In this document: positions 1-12,256 of the stretch, in pieces
How positions within the stretch are numbered: position 1 is the first letter of the stretch
How the letters are laid out: the number at the start of each line of letters is the position of its first letter
Source of the DNA: Episyrphus balteatus
Taxonomy: Eukaryota; Arthropoda; Insecta; Diptera; Syrphidae
Direction of reading: 5' to 3'
DNA: 64,000 bases
NCBI RefSeq assembly: GCF_945859705.1
Contig: NC_079134.1
Location: 48,910,402-48,974,401 of the forward strand
Position numbers and translations under genes: made by a program
The notes under the pieces: generated by a model
The model's database searches: none
What the model was told of the DNA's origin: nothing
Seen by the model: only the letters and a program-made list of their open reading frames with translations

Positions 1-450
1 TAACTCCGTTACCATTTCTAAAGTTATATAAATGCCTTTAAAAAAAAAAACGTTTCGTTTAAATCGAAGTTGTAGTTTCGGAGAACATCGGATTAAAAAA
101 TAAACCGTTCTATCGCAGGTACCGTATATAATGATTTAAAAAAGGTTTTTTCATTAAAAGATAGACCTTGTCTTAAAACTTACATTTGAATTTTTTCAAC
201 AAAATCGTTATAGCCATTTTCGAGCAAAATCAATGTTACTCAAATCGATATATGACAGGTACCGTTATTTTTGGTCCAAACAAATTAATTCCAAAAACAC
301 CTCTGGAGAGTCGCCAAAAAACGCTACATACCAAGTTTGATGTTAATCGGTCCATTCGTTTAGGCTGTAGCTTCGTATGTTATGTCAACTTTTTTTTTAC
401 GAATGCATAACTTGATATATAGTTCCTATATCGTAAGTAAAAAAGGACCT
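1..450 (-). repeat. Interspersed repeat, copy 1 (GGTACC-containing family)
   Basis: Read on the minus strand, this stretch has the same order of phrases as 45.0-45.5 kb: a 'gcctaaac' phrase, a 'caaacttggta' phrase, a 'ggaccaaaa' phrase and then 'acggtacctgtcatat'. It is diverged, has no open frame and is cut by the window edge. The family identity is unknown to me. No protein or clear terminal repeats are visible. Confidence 0.55.
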
Positions 451-756
451 TATAAAAAGGACTTATAAAGAAAATTAGAGTATTGAAATTGTAAAAAACG
501 TTTTTGAGATAATTTAACTTATTGGGGCAAATTTATAGTCATTTTTAGTTCAGCTATTTTTATCCTAAAATATTAAATTTTACTTTTCTATAGAATAAAT
601 GCCAAAACCACCAGTGGTTAAATGATGGGTGAAAGGGTGATCTTTGATTTTATATATTGGATTGAACTGCTGGTTTTTGGATTTCTGCCACTACTGTAAA
701 AGTAAACCGATTTAAAAATAGCAATAGTCCAGTAATTTTAGGCATTTTTATCCCCA

Positions 757-1663
757 ATCTGCGGAAAAATTCCTACTGGGCTGAATTTTGGTATACACCT
801 TCGTTACGACGTTGTAATGAAGATGTGAAAAATTGACATTGATATCGTGCCGGCGGCGTTAGAATTTATACGGGTGAAAAGGTCACGAAAATTAGTTATT
901 TGCTTATATCTCGCGACGTGTTGCTCGTAGGTCAATAAGGGTCTATAGAAAAATTGTTAGTCATAAAATTATCTACAAATATTGCCTTATTCATTTTTCT
1001 GTATATCATTAACCATTTTCGGAGTAGAGCGCTGAGAAAGAGACTATATTATAACGTCGTCATTCAATCTACATAAATTTGTTCAAAGTTTCGATATGAC
1101 TCTTAGAAGTTATCTAAGATTGATTTGGGATGTTTTGACCAAAGTTCTTAGGTAATTTTGACCTGAGGGTCAAAATTTACTGCTAAGATTTTATTACTTA
1201 GTTAGTTAGTAAGTTAGTTAGTTAGTAAATTAGTTTAATTGTCAATCACAAGTGAAACTTATAAAAACGTATAAATAAAAGCAAAAGAGATTACAAATTT
1301 ACTTTTCAGTATTTAAATACAAAATTATTCACTCTTAAAACAAACAAACCTATTATTACTTATCATGGATTATGCATACGCTTGAAATCGCTCTATTCCG
1401 AAAACGGTTGATTTTACAGAAAAATGCATAAGGCAATATTTGTAGATAATTTTATGACAAACAATTTTTCTATAGACCCCTATTGACCTTTCAGCAACAC
1501 GTCGCGAGATATATGCGAAAAACTGATTTTCGTGACCTTTTGATCTCTTTTGATAACTTCTAACGCCGGCACGACATCAATGTCGATTTTTCACATCTTT
1601 ATTACAACGTCGTACCGAAGGTGGTATACCAAAATTCAGCCCAGTAGGAATTTTTCCGCAGAT
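757..1663. mobile_element. Foldback element with ~275-bp arms
   Basis: The arm at 757-1032 and the arm at 1388-1663 are inverted copies of each other with scattered mismatches. Shared phrases include 'ctactgggctgaattttgg' near the outer end, 'gcgacgtgttgct' in the middle and 'accgttttcgg' (with one change) near the inner end. The loop is about 355 bp and holds a GTTA-rich simple repeat near 1200-1235. No transposase frame is present, so this is a non-autonomous foldback or long-TIR element. I could not define a target-site duplication. Confidence 0.8.
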
Positions 1664-4600
1664 AAAACCTACAATAGCTTTGTCTTAGAATACTCGATAC
1701 GCCATTTTTTAGTTTTTTTTATTGACGGTTATAATGAAGCAAAAAAATATAATTTAACACACTTCACACAGCAAAAGGCTAAATAAGACCACCAAAATCT
1801 AAAGGAGTATTTTTAAAACATTTACAAATTTTACTTAAGCCAATTGTTGGTTCCTTGTTAATCATTGAGAGTGAATTATTTCTGAATTTTGCAAAAAAAA
1901 AAAACAACTAAAAAAGTAATGTTAGTTGCACGGTAAAATGTTTCTTTAAATATCTTTTAGTAATACAAATCTAGGAAAATAAATAATATCATTTAGTGCA
2001 TGTTAATAAAAAAAAAATTAGAAACAAAATGATATCACGCACATTTTGTTATTTTATATCCCAGTTTCCAATTTTAAAATAAAACGAATTTAGGCCGATG
2101 CAACGCTTATAAAAAATTTAACCTTTTCATATGCACAACACGTACTACATGGCAATCAAATATTTTCAAAATCTCTGAAAATTGTGGTAAAGGTACACAA
2201 AAATCAGACCCACAAATCTCCATTACCGAATATAAATTAAAACTAAGTACCCACAGTTGTGTATATCTATGTGCAAACTGGAACCATACTTTTACCCATA
2301 CCCCATTTACAATATGCTCAGCTATATATACAGAAAAAAAGTTATTCTTTTCTCCATTTAACTCCAGTTAAAAGCAGATCACTACCTTAACCTAGCTCCT
2401 GCCATACATTTATATGTGATGGCATAAAGAAACCCCACAATCAGTGGCTCCAGCTCATAACCAATAATTTAATTTCCATACAATTTTCTCTGGAAATTCG
2501 AAGGATCTCTTTGTGTTCAAATTCCTTCATTTACCTATATAGTACCGAGCAGAGCCCTGTTCTTCAGTCTCAGTAGCAGCAGCTAGCTATACAGTAGCAT
2601 AAGGAAGCGATGGATGCCTCTATATCAAAAAATAAGCCCCATGTCTCAGGTGTAGCAATTTAAGGACAAACACACACACTCCATGTGTGTGTGTGTGGAA
2701 TCGGGTACAATCCAAAAAGTGGTCCTTGCCAAGTTTTCGGGGGTAAATTTTGTACCTATTGCCGTCATGATTTGTAGTCAATTCATTTAGATCGGCAACT
2801 AGTACCCCCAAACTTCCTCCTTTACCCCATCTATCGTTCTTGGTTCGTTCTAAAAACGAAAACATCCATGAATGGGACTATGAGATTCCTCTACGGTTCG
2901 AAATGATAATAATTTATGGCCTGAAGGGAATTACAATTTGAAATTGAATTGCCGTGTTGGTTCTCTGGTATAGCGGATGCAAACGAAGGGTTGGTGCTGG
3001 TGGTTGACTGGTGGTTGTTTTTTTTTTTTTTTTCTTTACTATTACACAAGGGGGTTTTCTAAATTGAGATACGTTAGGTCTTCTTCGATGCTATGAATAA
3101 AAGGTTAGACTAGGCACATACTCTACTCATATACATTTATAGGCTGTTTTCTTACTATTTTAGATCAATTAGGAATGCATTTATGTTTGTTAGGTCTTGC
3201 TGTTTTTATGGTTATCCATCATTTTAGTTTTATATAGAAATGTTGGGAAATTTTATATATTTTATATAAAATCATTGTAGAAAATTAAGAGACAAATTTA
3301 TAAATCAGATTTCCTTTTGAGCTAACATATGTATGGTAATAGTTTTTCAAAACTTTATAAATTTCAATTTAATTGATACATTTTGTGTACAATATGCCTA
3401 AACAAGTTTTGAGACATTGGATGAAATGTATTTTGTTAAAAATATAGGTCAAATGTTGAATTTGAAAATTGAAGAAGGTAATTCTGTTTGATTGATGAAG
3501 TTGGCTTTAAAAAAAACAAGGAAACAGTAGAAACCTATTTCAGAAGAATTGAATTGAATTCAGGGATACTTTTTTATACTGAACGGTACCAGATTAGTCG
3601 GTGCTGTTTATTTTCCAAGAAATTACGACAGAAAGAAACATTCTCTCTGGGCATCCTTTTAAGCAGTTCCTTAAATAAGTAACTTACTGGTTAGAGATTA
3701 CTGAACGATTACTGACTACTGACGAGATTAAAACTATTTAACTGATGATTTACTAGAAGTATGTGATCTAGATGTTAGGAATTTGAAATATTGGGAGTGG
3801 GATAATAATATTTGGGCCGTTAATTCTAACAATCCGATTATGTTTCCGAAAACTTATACTATTTTTTAGCAGAAATGATCAAATTACAAATTTCATAGAC
3901 AAATATTCAGAGGATATGGTATGGAAAAAAAATGTAATTAAATTCTCCATTTATTCTATTACTGACAAAAAAACACCCTTTCGATGAAAAAAAAAAAAAA
4001 AAAATATAGACTCATTTTACTAGTCACTTCCATTTTAAAGGCAACACTCGTAAAGGAACCATCTATAGTCTATATCGCGGATTTTTCTATTTCCCAAAAA
4101 AAAAGATTGCTTAGATTCGCAGTTTCTGTTTTCAATTAGACATTTTCACCCATTTTCATTGCGGTATCATTTTTGTCACAGTTTTAATGGTACCTACTTA
4201 AGGTATAACTAAAATGGAAACTTTTTACAAAAAGTCAAAAAGTGAAAATTTTCAAACTCAATTTGTGACAATTTTTTGGTTTAAAAAACATTTTTCGTAA
4301 TTTTTTCCAAAATCAAATGGCGCTAGAAAGAAATAAGAAAATTTTACTTTTGTAAATTTCCCACTTTTTCACTTTTTAGGTCATTGTAGTAAGGCTTTAT
4401 TCTTAATTTTATCTTTTCTTTGAAAAAAAAAAAACAATTTCAACTCAGACAAATAGACTTTAAATTCTTTATTCAAATGACAAAGAAAACTTTTTCATCA
4501 AGTTTAAAAAATAAACAGTTTTTTGATTAAAAATTCCATAATTTTCTTAAAAATGCCAAAAATTAAAAAAAATGTACTTAATTATGAAAGTAACGGGTAA

Positions 4601-6226
4601 GCTATCAAATTATATTTAACTTCACAAAAACAATTTATTTATGTATTAAAATCTTCTCTGAATGGGCATAGAATGGCCCAAGAACTTTAAATTAACTATA
4701 AGAAGAGTTAAGGAATAATTTTATCGTACCCATTCCGCAAAAATATTCTAGAATCATCACTTTCTTATTCCATAAGCCGACTATCTCCTCTAAATACAGT
4801 TAATACCAAATCAGTAAGGATTAAAATTTCCCCCTTTTAACATCGTGTATCTTTTGCTTATTCGTTGTATTTTAATCAAACCAAGTTCCCCACACAGCTC
4901 ACACCAATCAAACCAACCATAAGAATGCCTCTCTCTTTTTCTCTGTTAACAAAAGCCAGCCAATTCCACTTCACCTTATTTAACACGAATAATGAAAGTG
5001 TAATTAACTCTTAGCGGTAATGATCTTTCAGTTTCAATCGTTAACGAATATAGCAAAGTGTTTTGTTTTTGCTTCTCCTTGAATTCGAGTCACGACTGCA
5101 AAGAAGAACTTTTTCTTGGCATATAGCATTTTTTCCAAACAGGAAAACTCTTTTAAAGTTGAAACCATCTTCACATTACAAAGTTTATGTTAACACTCAT
5201 TCCAGTCTAAATATCAATTCACGTTAAACCAGGCAGTTGCTATGGAAGTTAAAAAATTTAAAATTTGGAAATATGTATTTCTTTTGTTTTTCATATAAAT
5301 TTAGTTTGAATATTGAGTAGGCACTTATTACTTATTTGGTTGACAATCATAAAGTTAGTTAGAATTAAGTATCTTTATTGAGTTTTTAGAAGAAAAATGG
5401 TTTATCTATGAGCATAAGAAGAATTTCTCCAGTGCCATATACTGCATTTTAACTTACCTAATAATAATAATTTTAAAATGCCTTTTTTTTTAATACTATA
5501 GGTCGGTTATAGTAGTACCAGTACCATACGTAATTTATGAATGTTTCAATCGATTGAAATTGATATTCTTTTAGTTTTAAAGATTCATCTTTAGAACATT
5601 AAAACTTTTCGCACTGGTTAATAAGTTTAAAATTCTTTTCGTTTTACGTGTTTTGACAAAATATTATACAATAGCCGAAATAATAAGACAGTCATTCAAA
5701 AATTTTCAAACTGACATGGAGACTCAGATTTTGTACACAAAAATTTGACCAAGAAGATGAAGAAACCGTTCCCACAAAAAACAAAAAAATTATCACATAC
5801 CCTCACGAAACTTGGCAAAAAGTTTCTTTTTGCAATAAGAATCAAAAGAGAAAACTTTGAGTGGAAAGGTGCTTTTGGCAGAAAAGAGGGAGGGGTTGAG
5901 GGTTTATTTTTTAAACTTGGTGAAAAAGATTTTAAGAATCTTAAGAGTCAACAAAATTATCTTGAAAGAAAGAGTTTTTATAAGAACAAATAAAATCAGA
6001 ATTCGGACCATAAAAAATGGTGACGCAATGAAAATTAGTAAAAATGTTTTATTATTTACAACAGAAACCACGAATCTAAGCATTTTAGGTGAAATAGTGA
6101 TTTTTTTATGGGAAAATCCACAATAAATCCGATAACACCAATATGGTGTAAATGGTACCTTTACAAACTTTGTTGAAAATATTTTCATTGGCATGGGATT
6201 TTATAAATTTAAAAAACTTACAATAG
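1664..6226. other. AT-rich non-coding DNA
   Basis: There is no gene-like frame. The stretch holds homopolymer A/T runs (for example near 3010-3030 and 3986-4006). Around 2666-2698 a (CA)n run faces a (TG)n run around a short centre, which makes a microsatellite palindrome. I see nothing else that I can name. Confidence 0.6.
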
Positions 6227-6693
6227 TTTTGTTGCCGAAACAAAAATATACTTTTCTGAAGGTTTTCGGTGTCCTGAACTCGAATTCAAAGCCAGAAACA
6301 ACTAATTAGCTCCCGTTTTTGAGATATTACCGTTAGAAAATGCAAAAAAAACGTTTTTTTGAGTTCTTCGGACCTTATTCTTTTGTATAAGGAAAATTGT
6401 TTGAGCATATTTAGTAACGGTTTCTATAAGAACTGTTTTTCATCTTTCGATACCTGTTTAAATCTTTTCAATATCTTTTGCATTTCCCGAGATATCTTAA
6501 AATGAAGTAAGTGGGTTTGGGTTCACATATCATAAAGGAGATAATGACGTTATAAAATTTATAAAAATACCAAACAACTGAGGATATCTCGGGCAGTAGA
6601 AAAGATATCGGAAAGATCTAAACAGATTTAATAAAGTGTAAAATAGCACACCGAAAACCTTCAGAAAAGTATATTTTTGCTTCGGCAACAAAA
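6227..6693. mobile_element. Foldback element, family F1, copy 1
   Basis: The ends 6227-6272 and 6648-6693 are inverted copies that match at about 45 of 46 positions, including 'atatacttttctgaaggtt'. The inside contains 'gatatctcgggcagtagaaa' and 'gagatattaccgtt'. Both phrases recur in diverged form at 36.0-36.5 kb, so this is a repeated family. There is no coding capacity. The short frames across it are shadows. Confidence 0.75.
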
Positions 6694-7885
6694 AAAGTTT
6701 AATTTTGTTAACCAGTGTAATAATGGAACCCTATTGATTGAATACTCTAAAAGAAATTTTAAAATGACAATACATTTTGGATAGGAAGCAAAGAATAAAG
6801 AGACTTCATAAAATAATTTTGGGTGAAAGGGTTTTGCTTTTTGAATGAAGGAAAACAAATTTACCGATAAAATTGCCGTTCAAAATCTCTAAATTTTCCT
6901 AGCTCGAAAAGGCACCATTTCATCCAAAATAATATGTGTTAGCTCCTGCTCCATGGATACTTAATTACTCTACTAAAGTTCTTCGACTTGCTACACATAT
7001 CATTGGCTTTTTAGGACTTATTACAGAATTTACTATACCTCTTTCTTGATTTTTATTCACAAAGGAAACTTTTTGCCAAGTTTCATGACAAAAGAACACG
7101 ACCGACACCTATGAGTACTTGGTCTGTCCTTCTTAAAATTAAGTCGTTTAAGCTATTTTTTCTCGAATTAGGTAGTCCAGAAAAGTTCTAGTTCAAATTG
7201 TCGCATAATGCAGAACTAGCCTAAGTCACAATTTCAAAATTATTCAGGAGAGCGATTTTAATCTTGAAATTGTATTTACTCCAAGGCTATTTTAAGACGC
7301 ACCTACAATCAAAACTGTGAGCGATTAACTGCAAGTAAAAACGAAAAGTCGAAATTTTGGGCTAAGGCTATTTCTGCATTCATGCGACAAAATGTGAAAT
7401 CACAAAAAAAAAAGTCCGTAAAATTGCGTTTTTTTTTTTCATTTATTTATTCAACACGTTAAATACTAACGCAGTAATCTCTTATATTATGACATTATGT
7501 ACATTAAATATACTTATAAATACTTAAATCTATTTTAATTGTAATGTAAGAAGAACATATGTATTCTTAAAATCTTGTGATTTTACGTTAACATTAATTG
7601 ATTGAATTAAGAAATAGTTTTTATTGAAGATATTTATCAAAATATTGAGAGGACTATTGGCCCCATAGTTAGATCTACTAAAGATATTACAAAGAGGCAA
7701 TTGCCTTCTTAAGCTGCAACGAGCTTTTTCATGTTTGTGTCGTATTACTTTAAACGTGACTCTTTTAAAAGACAATTGGGTAGTGCCATGAGAGCTTATA
7801 GGCATATTTTGGTATGTTTTGTCGCTCTTATTTATTTACCTATTCACTTAATTTATTATTTTAATACATTAACACTTATTATATT
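6694..7885. other. AT-rich DNA, nothing recognised
   Basis: A-T rich sequence with short frames in both directions and no domain, terminal repeat or RNA fold that I can support. The segment 7440-7560 is mostly A and T with scattered TTA/TAA triplets. Confidence 0.5.
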
Positions 7886-7961
7886 TATTTATTTCATTGT
7901 TTCTAATGCCAAAAGTATTCTAACTATTGTGCTGTCTGAGAATATCTACAAATAAGATGTA
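7886..7961. repeat. Dispersed repeat end, inverted match to 21.57-21.65 kb
   Basis: The phrases 'agtattctaactattgtgct' and, a little further on, 'aataagatgt' reappear on the opposite strand at 21574-21650 with a few changes. They are the same repeat, probably one end of a mobile element, in opposite orientations 13.6 kb apart. Confidence 0.6.
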
Positions 7962-8052
7962 AAGGGTGTTTTTTTTAAATGCAAAATTTTTGTATTTACA
8001 ATTTCAAATGCATTTATTTTTCAATTGATATTATAACAATCCTGATCTACTT

Positions 8053-8138
8053 ATCGTCGGCGTAAAGCAAAATTGTTCTAAGTTCTAAGTCCTTAAGAAA
8101 TCCTATGTACTTAGAACAATTTGCTTTACGCCGGCGAT
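8053..8138. repeat. 30-bp near-perfect hairpin
   Basis: The arm 8053-8083 pairs with 8109-8138 with one substitution and one bulged base. The loop is 25 nt. The arms contain 'ggcgtaaagcaa' and 'attgttctaagt'. It could be a snapback mutation, the remnant of a small inverted-repeat element or a hairpin RNA. The sequence alone does not decide. Confidence 0.75.
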
Positions 8139-10433
8139 ATATTCTGAAATCTGATAAAGCAAAGCTGAATTTGAAAATTTTCCATAATGGATACTTTTTT
8201 GCAATAAAATAAAAAAAAAAGCTCTTCGAGCTCAAAAATGAGGTTTTCATTTCAAAAAGAACAACCATATCACAGCAATTTGTAAGAACTGGTGTTGCAA
8301 TCAAACGCTGTAGTACTTCTCACGTGGGATATGTCTGCCCATGTCATTAAAAGAAAATAACTTGTGAAATTCATCTACCACTCATTAAAGCTCGAAGTTC
8401 GCTCAATTTCTTTGTTTTATTGGCATGGCAGAGAAAACCTGAGCACAACACGGTGAATCGACAACCGCTTTTCGTAATACAGTAGCCGGGAATTTGGCAA
8501 CCCATTTCAAGGGGAAAAGGACGCACGGTTAATTCAAATTACTTTCATGTTCTCCGGGATCTTTTACACCTTTAATGAAGTTTCGATTTTTTTGTTCTCT
8601 GTGGGATCCTCTAGAGACTTAATATCATGTTAACATTTCACGTAGCGTCGTCGTCGCGCCGCAGCAGCTCCTCCATCCTGTCCTGTTTCGCGATGCGATG
8701 GCATAAATTGCATTCTTTTGAGCTTGTTAATGCCGAATTTATGCGACTTTCGCTTTGGCTGGAGCATCGCCATCGCATCGAGAGGTTGGAGAATTGTTGT
8801 AGGAACGTGGTTTCTTCATCGTGCGTTGTTTATCGACACGACGAACTTAATTTTGGTAGCAGCTTGGTTTTGGCCTGGGTCCTGGATGGAAAACTCTGTG
8901 TATCGTTATATCTAGGTATAAGCTCGTGGCGGGCTTGTGTGGTGGTAGTTGGTAGGTCCTCGATTTGCTATTGAGTATCGCGAATTGACTTTGGAGCTAT
9001 GTCTCGCTCGATGTATGTAGGTATATGGACCTTTTTGCAGTCAATTTGGATAATTAGTTCGAATTTAAAGGTTTCCTGCTTTTATCTGATCAATTAACCG
9101 AAACCGATGAAGGTGGCACATTGGTTTGTCCATAAAGGCTATATGTGGCAAACTGTCATGCATTGTTATGGTATTAATTACCGATTCGGTATCGTGAAAC
9201 ATGAGGTGATGTGCTAAAGGTCAGTTAATTTCTCTTTTGAAATTTCAAGTAATTCGCATGAGAAAAAAGTAAGTTAATTAAAGATGAAGATTGAAAGCTG
9301 CCAGGAAACGATTTCGGTTGTTCTCTTATAGTGATAAATAACATATAGTTGTGAATGAGTTTTCGTATCAAAAATGTTTTTTTTTTTTTTTTTTTTTAAA
9401 TTCACAATTTTCTTTCCTTTGAGTTTATCACGATTTTTTACGAAATGAAGAGACTTAAAAATAAAAAAAAAATAGCACGTTTAAAATCTTCTCTTGTAAT
9501 CACTAAGAGTTCTAACTAAAAATTCAAGAGTTGGTGATTATCGAAAAAAATTTCTTAACATAAAAGAGGAGAAATTTAATTGTCTACGTTTTTTATGACT
9601 AACTTTTACCTAGGATGAACCAGAAATCGAGATATTTAGTAAAAATAAAAAAAAACTTGATAGAGAGTTATTTATTTGAGAAAATATTTCAATAAATTAT
9701 TACAAAAATGTAACCACAAAAAAAATTTTAAAAAGAATGACGTGGATAAATTATAAAATTACAAAATAATTTCCTTGGAGTGAATACATCTTTTGTTCGA
9801 AAAATAACCAGCAAACGGAAACTAAGTTTAAAAATTAAGTAGACTTGTACCAAATGAGAAGATAAAGTAGCTTAATTCTAGATTGTTGCCTATTGGTTAC
9901 ATAAATAAATAAACAGGTACTTATTTTATGGTAAAAGCTGCTTCGAATGATAAAGCTTTTTATTAACATGTATACAAATATTTACGGCCATATTATTCAC
10001 TAATTTCAAAACAAGTTTTACCTCAAAACATGTTTAGTGCATGTTAGAAGTTGCAGATCGAGAGATTTGGCATCTAGAAGACAAAATCTCCTTGAGTAAA
10101 GGAAGTGGGGCAAGAGCATGTTTGTACTATGTTGTATGAAAAAAGTAAAATTGGCAACACTTCCAGTATAAAATAAGTGCCTTTTGGTATTAGCAAGTTC
10201 GGTTGAGTCGCCGAAAAGTTACGGTAAATTTTGTGATTTTTCATCAAATTATTATCGTTCATGTGAAAAGTCAGTAGTATTTTTAACACTGAAAAATTAA
10301 AATTTTTAACTTTTCCTTTTTTAGTAATTAAAAGTGAATACTCAAAAGTATTTTCTACGAAAAAAGGAGTCGTACATATAAAATTGAAAAAAAAAAAAAT
10401 ATTCTAGTACACCAAATATAATATTATGTACTA
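8139..10433. other. Non-coding DNA with a GC-richer island at 8.44-9.01 kb
   Basis: 8440-9010 is less AT-rich, has CGTCGTCG and GCAGCAG runs and no homopolymers. A 115-codon frame lies in it (8627-8974) but shows no domain or splice context, so I do not call it a gene. It may be a conserved regulatory block. The flanks are AT-rich with long T runs (9379-9398). Confidence 0.4.
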
Positions 10434-11715
10434 GGGCAAGACCGCCCATTTACGAAAATGGAAGCTTTGGTAGTTCACTGAAAATAATAAATTTCGTAAA
10501 ATTACGAAAATCGTTTCATACACTACATTTTCGTTGGCTCAACGAAAATATTTAATTTTTCGTAATATGAAAACCTTCATCAATTAATGAAAACGTTTCA
10601 TACACTTTTTCTCCCTTTTTAGTGCCAAAAAATCCAATTGAATGAAAAGATTCATCAATTAACGAAAAATTTCATACTCATTTTAAAGAATAAAAATCAG
10701 AATTTTTTTCTTACTTTAATTAAGTAACGAAAAAATTCATTAACTTATGAAATTCAACATTAACTAACGAAAATCTTCATAAGCTTATGAAAATTCTTCA
10801 TATACTAATGAAATATTACATTGGCTTAACGAAAAAAAATCGTTCCCTTACAAAAAAAAAAAAACCTAGACTTGGGTGCATTTCTGTTTTAATGATTAAA
10901 AATTTAATCTTGCTGGATATAGTTCCCATTAGGTTTTTTTTTTTAAATCTATGTAAGTTGAGCTGAATATAAAAAATATTTGCGTATTGACAAGGTGAGA
11001 CACTCACAATAAGTCAACGCCAATTTTTTGTTTGGACTAAATTAAATCAATAATTTAACAAGTCCAATTAAATATAAGAAGAAAAATGAATGAAAAAATT
11101 CGTAGGTTTACGAAAAAAATTTGTTATTCTACAAGAAGAATGTTCGAATAATCTACTACAAAAATAATTAATACAACGAAAAGTTTCGTTAGCTAACGAA
11201 TATTTTTTCGTAATTTAATCAAAATATTCATAAAATCTATGAAAAAAATTGGTTGGCTAACGAAAGTTCCTTTCATAAATTAATCAAAAAATACATTGAC
11301 TAACGAAAAATATCACCATGGTTAATTAAATTTTACGTTAATCGATGAAAAAAATTTGTAAAGTGATGTAAAAATTCATTAATTCTCGATCAAAATTTTT
11401 ATGAATAATTTCATTAAAATACTACAGTTTTCGTTGATTGATGAAGTTCTTCATTAACGTATGAAAGCCATTTCGTTGAGCCAATTAAATTTTTCATCGG
11501 CTGAAAATTAATTAAATTTTCCTTCGCTCAACGAATTTTTTCGTTGTATTTACGTAAGGATTTGATTCAGTGTTGTTTTTTTCAAAACGTATTATTTTTT
11601 TTATAATAATGGAAGTTTCTACAAAAAACTTAGTGAATAAAAACTTAACTTTAATTAAAAGATGTTTTTTATTGGTTTTTAAGACAGTCAAACACTAAAG
11701 GGGCGGTCTTGCCCC
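10434..11715. mobile_element. Outer inverted-repeat element hosting a nested insertion
   Basis: The 14-bp word gggcaagaccgccc at the left edge recurs as its exact reverse complement at the right edge (near 11701-11715). Between them lies a complete CACTGAA-ended element (10476-11572) plus about 40 bp and 130 bp of host element. The simplest reading is that a small GGGCAAGACC-type element was the landing site of the inner one. The outer boundary bases and target duplication are uncertain. Confidence 0.55.
10476..11572. mobile_element. CACTGAA-ended element, copy A, built of 16-bp palindromes
   Basis: It starts CACTGAAAATAATAAATTTC and ends with GATTTGATTCAGTG. The same ends with the same subterminal sequence occur at 47289 and 49567. 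It is flanked by TT on both sides here and by TA in copy B, which suggests a 2-bp target duplication as in Tc1/mariner-like elements. Most of its length is a series of palindromes TTCRT-N6-AYGAA, for example at 10493-10508, with many more around 10575-10810 and 11165-11480. The middle (about 10840-11085) lacks these sites and does not resemble the middle of copy B. There is no transposase frame. Confidence 0.8.
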
Positions 11716-12130
11716 CACTTTCCTATATTTTAATTGTCTTACAGTAAATCTATGTGTTATGAAATCAAAAACGATCAAGGAGAACTCTTTAAAAATTTGT
11801 TCTTATTACTTTACTTTAAATAAAACTTATCTTAAATAGAAAAAAATATATTTTTTATTCTTTTAAGATTCATAGAACGACCTACCCTTATCAATATAGG
11901 TACTGACTGATAAGATTATTTTCTTAAATTAAGTGTCTAAGGAAACAGTTTGCACATAATTCAGAAATTCTGAAAGATTAGGTTTTTTTTTATAAAAACT
12001 CAAGTTAAGAAATTGATTCAAAATAACTTTCCGAAAATCTTAAAATTTTGCAATAACAAAATAGAATTTAAAAGTTGGATCATAAAAATTCTAATAAAAA
12101 TTAAGCTAAAAAAAAATATTTATCTTTGAC
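11716..12130. other. AT-rich DNA, nothing recognised
   Basis: A-T rich spacer between two inverted-repeat elements. No gene, repeat end or fold that I can support. Confidence 0.5.
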
Positions 12131-12134
12131 TAAG

Positions 12135-12252
12135 GGCTAATTTTTCAATAGTCAGATAAACCTCGGATAGAGCTTATTCCTAAGAATAAAAGTTTTTTTT
12201 ATATTGAAATTTATTCTTCTGATAGTCTAACATACGATTGAAAAATCAGGGC
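12135..12252. mobile_element. 118-bp miniature inverted-repeat element
   Basis: TAAG stands directly before and directly after the element (12131-12134 and 12253-12256). The ends GGCTAATTTTTCAAT and, as reverse complement of the right end, GCCCTGATTTTTCAAT are imperfect terminal inverted repeats. There is no coding content. The element at 21658-21750 has the same TAAG flanks and a similar G-rich start, so the two may belong to one superfamily. Confidence 0.65.
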
Positions 12253-12256
12253 TAAG

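Noticed and set aside
1388..1786. 78-codon frame 1550-1786
   Set aside because: It lies in the right arm of a foldback element and has no domain.
8627..8974. 115-codon plus-strand frame in a GC-richer island
   Set aside because: Serine/arginine-rich start comes from CGTCGTCG and GCAGCAG repeats; no domain, splice context or supporting neighbour.
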